Shown one piece after another: positions 42,894 to 51,279 of a DNA stretch of 64,000 bases. Numbering within the stretch: the first letter of the stretch is position 1; the number at the start of each line of letters is the position of its first letter. The stretch is from UASB124 sp041662445 (GTDB lineage: Bacteria > Babelota > Babeliae > Babelales > RVW-14). Both the position numbers and the translations under genes were made by a program. The DNA lies in assembly GCA_041662445.1 (NCBI GenBank), contig JBAZSL010000005.1:1-64000 (forward strand), read 5' to 3'. The notes beneath the pieces were generated by a model. The model searched no databases. It was not told where the DNA came from and saw nothing but the letters and a program-made list of their open reading frames with translations.

Positions 42894-43548
42894 ACTCACC
42901 GCTCGTAGCCATTGCTTGGGCACTCCCTGCCACCACCCCACATTTTGGCTTTTCCATAACAAAGCAGTTACGGCAACGAGCTTCATAACACTCGGCCGCA
43001 CCGACCAAAATAAGCGGGTCATCATATTTTGCCGGAAGACCATTGATAATGCGCTGCGTATGATGCGCGTCGCTACCACATATCACACAGATAGCTTTAA
43101 GCTTGGTCACTTCATCGGCAAGGGCCAGCAGCGTTGGCATAACGCTGAATGGTTCGCCTCGGAAATCAAGATCAAGGCCTGCAGCGATTACACGTTTGCC
43201 ACTTTCAACCAGCTGCTCAATCACACTAATGATGGGAGTGCTAAAAAACTGAACCTCATCGAGACCAATAACATCAACGTCACTACGGGAAAGTTCTAGA
43301 ATTTTTTCAAAACCACTCGCCCCGTCCGCTATGACAAAAGCGAAGCGCTCTCGTCCTTCATGCGAAACAATGCACGTCGGAACTTGGCTATAACGTTTAT
43401 CGATGTGATGCTTGATGGTTAAAACGCGTTGCTTGGCATACTCTGCACGTTTCAGGCGTCGCATAAGCTCTTCTGTTTTGCCTGAGAACATCGATCCGGC
43501 AACAACCTCCAACCTTCCGCGTTTCCCCTTTTCGGAAAATTTATTCAT
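42886..43548 (-). CDS. tdk: Thymidine kinase
   Basis: The protein has 220 residues from ATG 43548 (GGTGATGAG before it). It phosphorylates thymidine with ATP in the salvage pathway. The P-loop is AGSMFSGKTEELMRRLKRA, the Walker B-like strand is VIGLDEVQFF with the catalytic Glu, and the zinc-binding lasso is CVICGSDAHHT with CRNC near the end. Salvage of host thymidine fits a dependent life style. It overlaps radA by 8 bp. Confidence 0.92.
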   Translation of the reverse strand: MNKFSEKGKRGRLEVVAGSMFSGKTEELMRRLKRAEYAKQRVLTIKHHIDKRYSQVPTCIVSHEGRERFAFVIADGASGFEKILELSRSDVDVIGLDEVQFFSTPIISVIEQLVESGKRVIAAGLDLDFRGEPFSVMPTLLALADEVTKLKAICVICGSDAHHTQRIINGLPAKYDDPLILVGAAECYEARCRNCFVMEKPKCGVVAGSAQAMATSGECV

Positions 43549-43616
43549 CTCATCACCCAGAAAAATAATTTTTTTGAATGTTCTAAACGCGGTCAGTATA
43601 ACAGGCTTCAAAAAAT

Positions 43617-44588
43617 TTACCTTGGTATCCCATCCTCTAACCAATCAGGACGCTGTTCTCCTCTGGCATCAGGAACTTGATAGCGACCATTATCAGCAAA
43701 TATACGATTGCGTATAAGAGGCGTAAACCGATGAGCAATGTTTATCAAAACTTGTGCAATTTGCGCATGTGCATCAGCACGTAAGATATGAATTGATCGT
43801 TGGATGTCGCTCGTGCTATTACCAATTATAGGACGAATAACATGTTCGCCAAAGAATGTTACCAGTTTATCAACAATCATCGGCGCGAAAAAATAGATAA
43901 TAACAATAGCCAACGTCACCAAAACTGAAATCTTCAACCAATTCACACCAGCAACAGTAACTCGTACCGCATAAACCTCAAGCGCTGCACAAAGCTCTCT
44001 TATTTCATCTTCACGAACACTACCAACTCCCAACCCTCTGTTAATTTTGAGCATATCGTTTTCGATTTTATCCAACGCAAGTGCAAGAAATTCTTTTTTC
44101 CGCTCATGTTTCAATTTTTTTGCGTTGATAACAGCAATGGTCAAACAAATCTTGCCCAGCGACGTCAAAAACGGTTTTTGCTTCGCCCCATCAACCGCTA
44201 CTTCTTTATTTGCGAGGTAGTGAAGCTTTTCGATTACCAGCGCATCGTGTCCAGGACACTCAAATAAACTTACAAAATGCACAAGCTTGAGATAACAAAG
44301 TTCATTAAGCGCCGCAAGCAGTACAATACTCTTATCGTCATGTTGTTTTTCAAGCCACTCGATTAATTGCAATACCGCAAAGCCATCATCAACTGTCTGC
44401 GCAAATCGCGTAAAATCGATATGATTTTGATGAAGTGTTAAGCCCGAAAAGCACCCCGCCTGCACACACTTGTCATAAAAAGTTTGTACCGCCTTTTGAA
44501 TCGCCACATCACGTGGATCACCCAAAGAAGCAGATACCATTCCCAAATGAAAAAACAGTGTCACACAACAAGCGATTTTTTTCATCAT
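43617..44588 (-). CDS. Exported protein with one membrane helix, tandem paralogue A, unknown function
   Basis: A 323-residue protein with a signal peptide (KKIACCVTLFFHLGMVSAS). The mature domain begins AIQKAVQTFYDKCVQAGCFS and contains QLIEWLEKQHDDKS, ALNELCYLKLV and LTIAVINAKKLKHERKKE. A membrane helix follows (ISVLVTLAIVIIYFFAPMIV), then a helical tail. The next gene upstream shares all of these phrases, so the two arose by tandem duplication. No known domain is seen. Confidence 0.68.
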   Translation of the reverse strand: MMKKIACCVTLFFHLGMVSASLGDPRDVAIQKAVQTFYDKCVQAGCFSGLTLHQNHIDFTRFAQTVDDGFAVLQLIEWLEKQHDDKSIVLLAALNELCYLKLVHFVSLFECPGHDALVIEKLHYLANKEVAVDGAKQKPFLTSLGKICLTIAVINAKKLKHERKKEFLALALDKIENDMLKINRGLGVGSVREDEIRELCAALEVYAVRVTVAGVNWLKISVLVTLAIVIIYFFAPMIVDKLVTFFGEHVIRPIIGNSTSDIQRSIHILRADAHAQIAQVLINIAHRFTPLIRNRIFADNGRYQVPDARGEQRPDWLEDGIPR

Positions 44589-44599
44589 AAAAAAGCTTT

Positions 44600-45838
44600 C
44601 TAATAAGCACCAACCCCTAATGGGTCGACTGGGAGTGCACTACCGTTGTCATCTTGAGGAGCCCCAACCAAATCACCAAGCCCTCTAAAAAAGTTACCAA
44701 CACGAGCCATTGCGGATGGCTGGCTGCCTTGACTTGGCCCTTGAGGAGGCACCATCGCCGATTGCAGTTGGACACGATGTTGCCGAATTTGAGCTGGTTG
44801 CGAAGGTTGGCTTGGCCCAACTGCTGGAACGTGAGCTAGATTTCGTGCTTGAGCCAAAGCTGATGGAGCTCCAACTGGAACTTGGGCTGAAGGAGCTGCA
44901 GGCTGCGGGACTACTCCTGCTACCAATTGACCCTCTATCGCAGCACCAGAAAAAAATGCTCTACGCAAAGGGAACGACAAATTCGCTGCCGTAGCATGCG
45001 CAACCTCATCAACAAATTTTTTATAAGCATCCGTAGCCACTTTCACAAGTCGCTGGACAATATGCTCATCAAGATACTTCATAACTTTATCGGTAAGCTG
45101 AGGGCAGAAATAAATTACCACAATCACCGCAACAATGATCACAAGCAGCAATACGCTCATTATTACCGCAGGAGAAAATAAAAAGCTCTTTCCTTTGTTA
45201 ACAACAGGCATACGCACCGCATACACTTCAAGCGCCACAACAAACTCCCGTATTCCACTGTCTTGGACTTTGTTCTCGCCTAACTTGCTATTAATCGCAA
45301 GCATTTCTTTTCTAATTTTGTTGAGAACAAATACCAACGCCTCTTTCTTTTGTTCATATTTTAATTTTTTGGCGTTAACAATAGCAATCGTCAAAAACAT
45401 TTTGCTCATTATCGTTTGAAATGGCTTATAGGCAACCCCCTGTATTTCCACTTCCGTATCGGCAAGATGCTGGAATTTTTCAATCAGCGCCTCACGATCC
45501 TTTGCGCCATCAAGATTATTCATGATCTGCGTAAATTTGATGGTACAGAGCTCATTAATTGCCGAAAGTAAGAGCACACTGTTAACATCATGTTGTTTTT
45601 CAAGCCACTCAATTAAGTGCAATGCTGCAAGGCCATCATCTTCGTTGTGTGCCAGTCGGGCAAATGTAATATGAGCTTGCCCACGATGCACATCGGCAAG
45701 GTACCCTCGCTGCATGCATTTGTCATAAAAAGTTTGCAACGATTTCTGTAACGCGCTATCGCAGGGTTCATAGCACAACGCAGGAAAAATTAATGCGCCG
45801 CAAAAAAGAGTAAGAAGCCTAACTATGTTTTTCACCAT
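44600..45838 (-). CDS. Exported protein with one membrane helix and Pro/Gln-rich tail, tandem paralogue B
   Basis: The protein has 412 residues from ATG 45838. After a signal peptide (NIVRLLTLFCGALIFPALC) come ALQKSLQTFYDKCMQRGYLA, HLIEWLEKQHDVNS and LTIAIVNAKKLKYEQKKE, matching paralogue A. A strong membrane helix (VIMSVLLLVIIVAVIVVIYF) follows. Unlike A it has a long Ala/Pro/Gln-rich low-complexity tail (about residues 290-400), as found in surface-exposed linkers. Function is unknown. Confidence 0.68.
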   Translation of the reverse strand: MVKNIVRLLTLFCGALIFPALCYEPCDSALQKSLQTFYDKCMQRGYLADVHRGQAHITFARLAHNEDDGLAALHLIEWLEKQHDVNSVLLLSAINELCTIKFTQIMNNLDGAKDREALIEKFQHLADTEVEIQGVAYKPFQTIMSKMFLTIAIVNAKKLKYEQKKEALVFVLNKIRKEMLAINSKLGENKVQDSGIREFVVALEVYAVRMPVVNKGKSFLFSPAVIMSVLLLVIIVAVIVVIYFCPQLTDKVMKYLDEHIVQRLVKVATDAYKKFVDEVAHATAANLSFPLRRAFFSGAAIEGQLVAGVVPQPAAPSAQVPVGAPSALAQARNLAHVPAVGPSQPSQPAQIRQHRVQLQSAMVPPQGPSQGSQPSAMARVGNFFRGLGDLVGAPQDDNGSALPVDPLGVGAY

Positions 45839-45942
45839 GATGTTCACCGCCAAAAAAGCCATACACAAGTCGAAATTATTTAACGCTGAAAATAGCGTGC
45901 GAATTTAGCAAATAGTCAGGCAAAGTCAAGAGAGATTAACTT

Positions 45943-46704
45943 TTAGACGTTAGCAATACGCCGTTCGGCACGTAATAAATCTTCAGGGGTATCGATACCA
46001 AACACATCATGTGTCGTCTCGTGTACTTGAATGCGCAGGCCGTGCTCAAGAAAACGTAACTGCTCAAGTTTTTCGGCATCTTCCAAAATACTTTTTCCCA
46101 TTACAGCAATTTTATTCAATGCCGATGCAGTGTAGGCATAGAGCCCTACATGCTTGTAATACGTTTCTTTTGCAACAAGTTTGATGGGATCATGTTCATC
46201 ACGAAAAAAAGGAATCGGTGCGCGCGAAAAGTAGATCGCCTGTCCACGTGAATCGCAAACAACTTTAGCAATTTTTGATGAATGAATATCATTGGGATCG
46301 GTAATCAATTTTTTTAGTGTCCACATATCCTGGTCATCTTGCGTGCTTGTTTGAAGCAACGTCGCAACCATCGATTCATTGACAAATGGCTCATCACCTT
46401 GCCAATTCACCCAGATGTCAGCGGTGAGTTTGCCCGATACACACAACTCAACAAGTCGGTCAGTACCAGATTTGCACGTTGGGCTCGTCATTACATAGCG
46501 ACCACCAAAATCCTCAATCACTGCAGCCGACTCATGCGAATCGATGGCAAAAAAAACTTCGTCAAAAAGCGTGCATCGTGTTACCGCATCCCACACCCAG
46601 GCAAGAAGCGGACGCCCTTTGAGTGGTGCAATGACTTTGCGAGGAAAACGTACCGAATCTAAACGCGCTGGAATAATGCATATAATTTTTTTCTGTTTGT
46701 TCAT
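45943..46704 (-). CDS. kdsB: 3-deoxy-manno-octulosonate cytidylyltransferase
   Basis: A 253-residue enzyme that activates KDO as CMP-KDO for lipopolysaccharide core synthesis. Motifs: IIPARLDSVRFPRKVIAPLKG (CTP site), VWDAVTRC, SGTDRL and NWQGDEPFV, plus HVGLYAYTASALN and the end FGIDTPEDLLRAE. It is good evidence for an LPS-bearing outer membrane. It is divergent from murA, with about 100 bp between them. Confidence 0.93.
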   Translation of the reverse strand: MNKQKKIICIIPARLDSVRFPRKVIAPLKGRPLLAWVWDAVTRCTLFDEVFFAIDSHESAAVIEDFGGRYVMTSPTCKSGTDRLVELCVSGKLTADIWVNWQGDEPFVNESMVATLLQTSTQDDQDMWTLKKLITDPNDIHSSKIAKVVCDSRGQAIYFSRAPIPFFRDEHDPIKLVAKETYYKHVGLYAYTASALNKIAVMGKSILEDAEKLEQLRFLEHGLRIQVHETTHDVFGIDTPEDLLRAERRIANV

Positions 46705-46805
46705 GAGGACAAGCCCTTATGGTTCTTGTGCCTATTTTCTTTTATCAGGATTTAATGATATTATCACACCCGTCGAAGAATGTGATGACTTTAATAAGGA
46801 TCTTT

Positions 46806-48155
46806 ATGACCGCTGGATATGTGCTTGTTAAAAAATCACAACCCTTGCAGGGCGTGGTTGATGTGTATGGGGCAAAAAATGCAGTACTCGTTCTTATCAC
46901 TTCGCTCATATTGACCGAGGGCGTTTCAATACTTGAAAATGTCCCCAACAATGCCGACGTCCGGCTTATGATCCAGTTACTCCAAGAACTCGGCGCCAAT
47001 GTCACCTTTGACATCAGCAACAAAAAGCTCACCATCGACACGTTTGGCATCTGCCGCTATGAAGTTCGTCCCGACATTATGAATAAAATGCGCGCCTCAA
47101 TTTTAGTTATGGGACCACTTCTTGCTCGTTTCGGCAAAGCACGCGTTGCAGTTCCCGGCGGCGACCTTATTGGCCAACGCCCTATCAATTACCATCTCAA
47201 TGGATTCAAGAAGATGGGCGCAACGATCAGTAGAAAAGATCCATTTGTCGAAGCGCAACTTCCTCAAACGCCCCAAGATGTCACCTATACACGCATTGTA
47301 CTTGAGTACCCAAGCGTTGGGGCAACTGAAAATCTCATGATGTTTGCATGTCTTCACAAAGGACACGTTGCCATCATTAACGCCGCACTCGAACCAGAAA
47401 TATTTGATCTTATTGATGTCCTCAGAAAAATGGGCGCACATATCGATATCCTTCCCGGAGCGACCATTATGGTCGAAGGCGTAACCCGCCTCAAACCGGT
47501 GGTGCATACCGTAGTGCCAGACCGATTAGAAGCCGGAGCTATTTTGGTTGCTGCAGCAATGACCGGTGGCACCGTCACCGTCGCCAATGCACGGCCAGAT
47601 CACCTTGATATATTTCTTGAAAAGCTTACTGAGATGGGCCATACCATCACCACCCAGATCGATCCGCATAGGTTGTCGCTTGCACCGGGAATAACCTTAA
47701 AGGCAACTCGTCGTTCACGTGCAATTTCTTTTAAAACATGTCCTTACCCAGGATTTCCAACAGATCTTCAACCGCTTATGATGGCGGCACTATGCGTAGC
47801 CGAAGGAACAAGTACTGTCGAAGAAACGGTGTATGAAAACCGTATGCTCCATGTGCAAGAACTCGGCAAGATGGGGGCTCAGATAGCAGTAATGGGTTCT
47901 AAAGCAACCGTCAGAGGCGTTGAAGCGCTCTATGGCAAAGACGTTATTGCATCAGATATCCGTGCATCATGCGCACTCGCATTGGCGGGATTAGTTGCTT
48001 TTGAACAAACCAGAATAACTGGTGTCCACCACTGGCAACGTGGCTTTGATCAGTTGGAAAACAAATTAGCTCTTTTGGGAGCTTCAATTGAACTTGTTGA
48101 TGATGCAATTAACGTGCAGGAAAGCTTGCAGATAACTCCGACACTTCCCTCGTAA
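46806..48155 (+). CDS. murA: UDP-N-acetylglucosamine 1-carboxyvinyltransferase with Cys-to-Asp active site
   Basis: The protein has 449 residues from ATG 46806, after AAGGATC. It adds enolpyruvyl to UDP-GlcNAc, the first committed step of peptidoglycan synthesis. GAKNAVL holds the substrate-binding Lys24-Asn25. The catalytic loop reads PGGDLIGQRP, with Asp120 at the place of the usual Cys (PGGCxIGxRP). Such Asp enzymes in mycobacteria and chlamydiae are active and naturally resistant to fosfomycin, which alkylates the Cys. The 3' end overlaps convergent atpG by 47 bp. Confidence 0.92.
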   Translation: MTAGYVLVKKSQPLQGVVDVYGAKNAVLVLITSLILTEGVSILENVPNNADVRLMIQLLQELGANVTFDISNKKLTIDTFGICRYEVRPDIMNKMRASILVMGPLLARFGKARVAVPGGDLIGQRPINYHLNGFKKMGATISRKDPFVEAQLPQTPQDVTYTRIVLEYPSVGATENLMMFACLHKGHVAIINAALEPEIFDLIDVLRKMGAHIDILPGATIMVEGVTRLKPVVHTVVPDRLEAGAILVAAAMTGGTVTVANARPDHLDIFLEKLTEMGHTITTQIDPHRLSLAPGITLKATRRSRAISFKTCPYPGFPTDLQPLMMAALCVAEGTSTVEETVYENRMLHVQELGKMGAQIAVMGSKATVRGVEALYGKDVIASDIRASCALALAGLVAFEQTRITGVHHWQRGFDQLENKLALLGASIELVDDAINVQESLQITPTLPS

Positions 48156-48975
48156 TTGACGCCTGACGCGTCTTATTAAACAGTAACGTCAAGCGATCGA
48201 GATACTTTTCAGCATTGTTGTTCGAATTTTCCATGGCCAAAAAGCGAGCCGCATGTTCTGCGCGCAAAGACTCAAAGAGAATATGCGTAATTGCACAACG
48301 CAAGTAGCATACTGAAAGATAATCTAATATTGTTGCTTTATTCTGCTCCCAGATAACATCTGTATCGCTCGATGTGGTAGAGGGCATGAGGCTATCGTGT
48401 GAAACAGGAATAAGCGTCGATTTTTTGGGCATCTGAACGAAAAAAGATTTGGCGATATTATGATAAAAAGTTACTGAAGAATACCGAATGGGGGCTTCAA
48501 CAATTCTTCCAATTATATCGTCCGCAACGGCAAGAAAATTATTTGAGTTGAGATCGGCGTAGCTACACACCAACTCCCCCAATTTTTTTTCTTTAAGAGC
48601 AGCAATAGCCCTCAACCCAACAGCTATAAATGCCGGTGCTTGATGCTTTTCGATAGTTAATGAAGTACCTAAAAATTTAAACATATTTGAATTGAGCCCA
48701 CCACATAAACCTTTTGAGGTGCCTATTACAATATAGAGAGGCCGGCTATCAAGAAGGTCGTCAGGGAAAAGCAATTCACTGCGCCAGGTCTCAGGCGCTT
48801 GTTGGAGCATCTCAAGAAAGAGCTCTTGAGTGTGATCAGTATAATTTTCAAGAGGTCGATTGATTTTCTCGAGTTTGCCGTAGAGTGACATCGAAATTAG
48901 GCGCACGGCATGAGTAATTTTTTTGGTCGTTTGAATAGAACGAATTTTATGACGTAACTGCACGAGCTGAGACAT
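48109..48975 (-). CDS. atpG: F-type ATP synthase gamma subunit, outside any atp operon
   Basis: A protein of about 288 residues. The N-terminal helix LVQLRHKIRSIQTTKKITHA is the conserved shaft that turns in the alpha/beta ring, SKGLCGGLN is the family signature, and the C-terminal helix ends NKTRQASITREVSEL as in other gamma subunits. It couples rotation of the c ring to ATP synthesis. It stands alone here, far from atpB and atpE, so the ATP synthase genes are dispersed. Two other start codons lie within 12 bases upstream. Confidence 0.88.
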   Translation of the reverse strand: MSQLVQLRHKIRSIQTTKKITHAVRLISMSLYGKLEKINRPLENYTDHTQELFLEMLQQAPETWRSELLFPDDLLDSRPLYIVIGTSKGLCGGLNSNMFKFLGTSLTIEKHQAPAFIAVGLRAIAALKEKKLGELVCSYADLNSNNFLAVADDIIGRIVEAPIRYSSVTFYHNIAKSFFVQMPKKSTLIPVSHDSLMPSTTSSDTDVIWEQNKATILDYLSVCYLRCAITHILFESLRAEHAARFLAMENSNNNAEKYLDRLTLLFNKTRQASITREVSELSASFPAR

Positions 48976-49120
48976 GCTCATCCCCACCGCATATCAACGC
49001 ACTGAATTTATCAACACTTTTTACGAAGGTAGCTTAAAAAATGCCTTTTTACAACGACGTTGTAGTAAGATAGTGCTTTGTTAAGGTAAGAAAGGGTCCC
49101 GCTATATCAGGAACTTATCC

Positions 49121-49756
49121 ATGATACTCATAATCGACGGATACAATGTTCTTAAACAGTTATTTCCTGGTCTTAAAAATAACCTTGATAAACAAAAGGC
49201 AGCCTTTATCCGCCAATTGGCTTTCTACAAAAGAAAAAAAACGGCAACGATCCAGGAGATAATTGTCGTATTCGACGCAGGGCCATTTTCTCATGCATCC
49301 AGAAGCATTAAGTCGGATATCGTCATTATGTACTCCGGTACCAAAAGCACGGCAGACGCATGGATTTTGAGTTACGTTGAAAATAACCGCAACAAAGAGA
49401 TTCTGGTCATCACGCGGGATCGGGAAATTCGTGAGGCCTGCCAGCAAATGGGCGTTGATTCACTGGGGAGCGATGAATTCTATCGCATCCTTCATGATAG
49501 TTTAATTGAGCTACCCTCCCCACAAGCAACTGAAACAACTATAGAAAAATATGACCCTATCATGCTGGATGATAATGAATCCCCCACTCACTCGCTTAGC
49601 CCTGAAGCCCTTGATATACTTATGGAGCAATCAAGCATTGAAATGGTGAGCGTTAAACCAAACGATAATGACGTTCGCCACTCACGCCAGAGCCCGGCTC
49701 ACAATTTAACCAAGAAAGAACGCCGCATTCAGGCAAAAATTAAAAAACTTAGTTAA
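49121..49756 (+). CDS. NYN-domain RNase-like protein, YacP/Rae1 family
   Basis: A 211-residue protein. A PIN-like NYN domain occupies the first 130 residues: MILIIDGYNVLKQL (first acidic residue), IIVVFDAGPF, TKSTADAWILSYVE and ILVITRDREIREAC, the expected acidic positions of a metal-dependent nuclease. The C-terminal third is polar, with a basic end (KKERRIQAKIKKLS). Relatives cleave mRNA on ribosomes. It is followed by tsaE after 16 bp. Confidence 0.82.
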   Translation: MILIIDGYNVLKQLFPGLKNNLDKQKAAFIRQLAFYKRKKTATIQEIIVVFDAGPFSHASRSIKSDIVIMYSGTKSTADAWILSYVENNRNKEILVITRDREIREACQQMGVDSLGSDEFYRILHDSLIELPSPQATETTIEKYDPIMLDDNESPTHSLSPEALDILMEQSSIEMVSVKPNDNDVRHSRQSPAHNLTKKERRIQAKIKKLS

Positions 49757-49772
49757 AAAAACGGTTTTGACC

Positions 49773-50213
49773 ATGAAATTTCATCGCTCCGAATGTGCCA
49801 ACATCGTCAGCACATCGCTTATACCACTCCTCGAACGATATCGTATTTTAACCTTTGTTGGACCACTTGGCGCCGGCAAGACAACGCTTATTAAGGAACT
49901 TTTACGACAATGCGGGGTTAAAGAAACGGTTACTAGTCCGACATTCGGTTACTTCAATATGTATCAGGGCGAGCATGAACGCGTATTTTATCACTTTGAC
50001 CTTTATCGCATCACAACAATCCATGAATTTCTTCAGGCAGGATTTGATGAATACCTTCACCAAGACGCTGTTATTCTTATTGAGTGGCCAGATGTTATTG
50101 ACCATCTCCTCAAAGAACGCGAGCTCAAAAAAAGCGTGCGCCGCATAAGCCTGGCACTCGATTCAACCGACCAAGAGCAAAGAATTTTGCATATTTCCCC
50201 ACAAAATGCATAA
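49773..50213 (+). CDS. tsaE: tRNA threonylcarbamoyladenosine biosynthesis ATPase TsaE
   Basis: A protein of about 146 residues. P-loop GPLGAGKTTLIKELL, then TSPTFGYFNMY and FYHFDLYRI (switch regions) and AVILIEWPDVI. TsaE works with TsaB and TsaD to place t6A at position 37 of ANN-reading tRNAs. A TTG two codons upstream (49767) is an alternative start. Confidence 0.9.
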   Translation: MKFHRSECANIVSTSLIPLLERYRILTFVGPLGAGKTTLIKELLRQCGVKETVTSPTFGYFNMYQGEHERVFYHFDLYRITTIHEFLQAGFDEYLHQDAVILIEWPDVIDHLLKERELKKSVRRISLALDSTDQEQRILHISPQNA

Positions 50214-50229
50214 GGGCCGTACAAAAATA

Positions 50230-50257
50230 TTGAAAAAATTGCCGTTCTCTTTATGCT
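50230..50257 (+). promoter_or_regulatory. Putative promoter of the tRNA-Tyr/Gly/Thr cluster
   Basis: TTGAAA (50230-50235), a 16-nt spacer and TATGCT (50252-50257), about 40 nt before tRNA-Tyr. A terminator closes this unit at 50611. Confidence 0.45.
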
Positions 50258-50297
50258 GAGCTGGTTGATTAATTTTTTTGAAAAAACGCGCTTGTAG

Positions 50298-50381
50298 GGG
50301 AGGTTCCCGAGCGGTCAAAGGGGGCGGACTGTAAATCCGCTGGCACAGCCTTCACAGGTTCGAATCCTGTCCTCCCCACCA
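50298..50381 (+). tRNA. tRNA-Tyr (anticodon GTA)
   Basis: Acceptor GGGGAGG pairs with CCTCCCC (50371-50377). The anticodon loop is CTGTAAA with GTA. A long class II variable arm and the T arm (ACAGGTTCGAATCCTGT) are present, and CCA is encoded. Confidence 0.96.
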
Positions 50382-50424
50382 TCATGAATAAGCCTCGAGC
50401 GAAAAATGAAAAAAACGAACGGTT

Positions 50425-50501
50425 GCGGGAATAGCTCAATTGGCTAGAGCGTCAGCCTTCCAAGCTGAAGGTTGCGGGTTCGAGACCCGTTTCCCGCTCC
50501 A
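50425..50501 (+). tRNA. tRNA-Gly (anticodon TCC)
   Basis: Acceptor GCGGGAA pairs with TTCCCGC. The anticodon stem is CAGCC with AGCTG around TTCCA, giving TCC. The T arm GCGGGTTCGAGACCCGT is intact, and CCA is encoded. Confidence 0.95.
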
Positions 50502-50509
50502 CAGGATGT

Positions 50510-50585
50510 GCTGGCATAGCTCAGTTGGTAGAGCAGCTGATTTGTAATCAGCAGGTCGCTGGTTCGAGTCCAGTTGCCAGCTCCA
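50510..50585 (+). tRNA. tRNA-Thr (anticodon TGT)
   Basis: Acceptor GCTGGCA pairs with TGCCAGC. The anticodon stem CTGAT/ATCAG encloses TTGTA with anticodon TGT. CCA is encoded. Confidence 0.95.
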
Positions 50586-50610
50586 CTGAAAGTCTTTATA
50601 CTGTGCTCGT

Positions 50611-50638
50611 CGCCCCTTTGTAATGGGGCGTTATTTTT
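50611..50638 (+). terminator. Intrinsic terminator after the first three tRNAs
   Basis: CGCCCC (50611-50616) pairs with GGGGCG (50625-50630), followed by TTATTTTT. It separates tRNA Tyr-Gly-Thr from the next tRNA-Thr and the ribosomal genes. Confidence 0.75.
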
Positions 50639-50662
50639 AGAAAAGAAGCAACGAACGTAGGT

Positions 50663-50738
50663 GCCCACGTAGCTCAGTTGGTAGAGCACTTCCTTGGTAA
50701 GGGAGAGGTCACCGGTTCAAACCCGGTCGCGGGCTCCA
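50663..50738 (+). tRNA. tRNA-Thr (anticodon GGT)
   Basis: The anticodon stem CTTCC/GGGAG (with a G-T pair) encloses TTGGTAA with GGT. The T arm ACCGGTTCAAACCCGGT is intact and CCA is encoded. The acceptor GCCCACG/CGCGGGC has one A-C mismatch at the fifth pair. Confidence 0.92.
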
Positions 50739-50773
50739 CACCCAACGGGTTATACAAAAGAGAGCTTGAGAAT

Positions 50774-50932
50774 ATGGCAAAAGAGAGAACGATCATTCAT
50801 CTAGAATGTGAAGGCTGTGGGATGAAAAACTACAGCAAAAAAGTATCCAAAAAAAGAGAATTCGGGAAGCTTGCCCTTAGCAAATTTTGTGCTAAATGTC
50901 GCAAGCATTCCACTCACAAAGAGACGAAATAA
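50774..50932 (+). CDS. rpmG: 50S ribosomal protein L33
   Basis: The protein has 52 residues from ATG 50774. It is the zinc-binding form: CEGC near the N-terminus and CAKC near the C-terminus. It sits between tRNA-Thr and tRNA-Trp, as in many bacteria; the tuf gene often found just before it is absent. Confidence 0.92.
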   Translation: MAKERTIIHLECEGCGMKNYSKKVSKKREFGKLALSKFCAKCRKHSTHKETK

Positions 50933-50941
50933 TGAAGAGGA

Positions 50942-51018
50942 AGGCCAGTAGCTCTAATTGGTAGAGCGGCGGACTCCAAATCCGCGGGTTGGGGGTTCGA
51001 ATCCCTCCTGGCCTGCCA
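50942..51018 (+). tRNA. tRNA-Trp (anticodon CCA)
   Basis: Acceptor AGGCCAG pairs with CTGGCCT (51008-51014). The anticodon stem CGGAC/ATCCG encloses TCCAA, giving CCA. The 3' CCA is encoded. secE follows after about 40 bp. Confidence 0.95.
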
Positions 51019-51056
51019 GTGAACACAAACGCCAAAGTCGTGCGGGGTTTATTAAG

Positions 51057-51242
51057 ATGAATAAAGCAATCGCCTTTCTCAATGAAGTGAAGGCTGAATT
51101 AAAAAAAGTAACGTGGCCGACACAAGATGAACTTATCGGCTCGGCTATTATTGTCTGCATATTGGTGGTGGTGTTTGCTGTGATTCTTGGTTGTATGGAC
51201 GCAGTTTTTACTGCTTTCATCAAACATGTAACGCGCTTTTAA
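51057..51242 (+). CDS. secE: Preprotein translocase subunit SecE
   Basis: A 61-residue, single-helix form. FLNEVKAELKKVTWPTQDEL is the conserved amphipathic part before one membrane helix. It is part of the SecYEG channel in the inner membrane. It lies between tRNA-Trp and nusG, the standard order. Confidence 0.94.
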   Translation: MNKAIAFLNEVKAELKKVTWPTQDELIGSAIIVCILVVVFAVILGCMDAVFTAFIKHVTRF

Positions 51243-51279
51243 TAAGGGTTCTCAAAATTTTTACGTGGTTGGTTGAACA

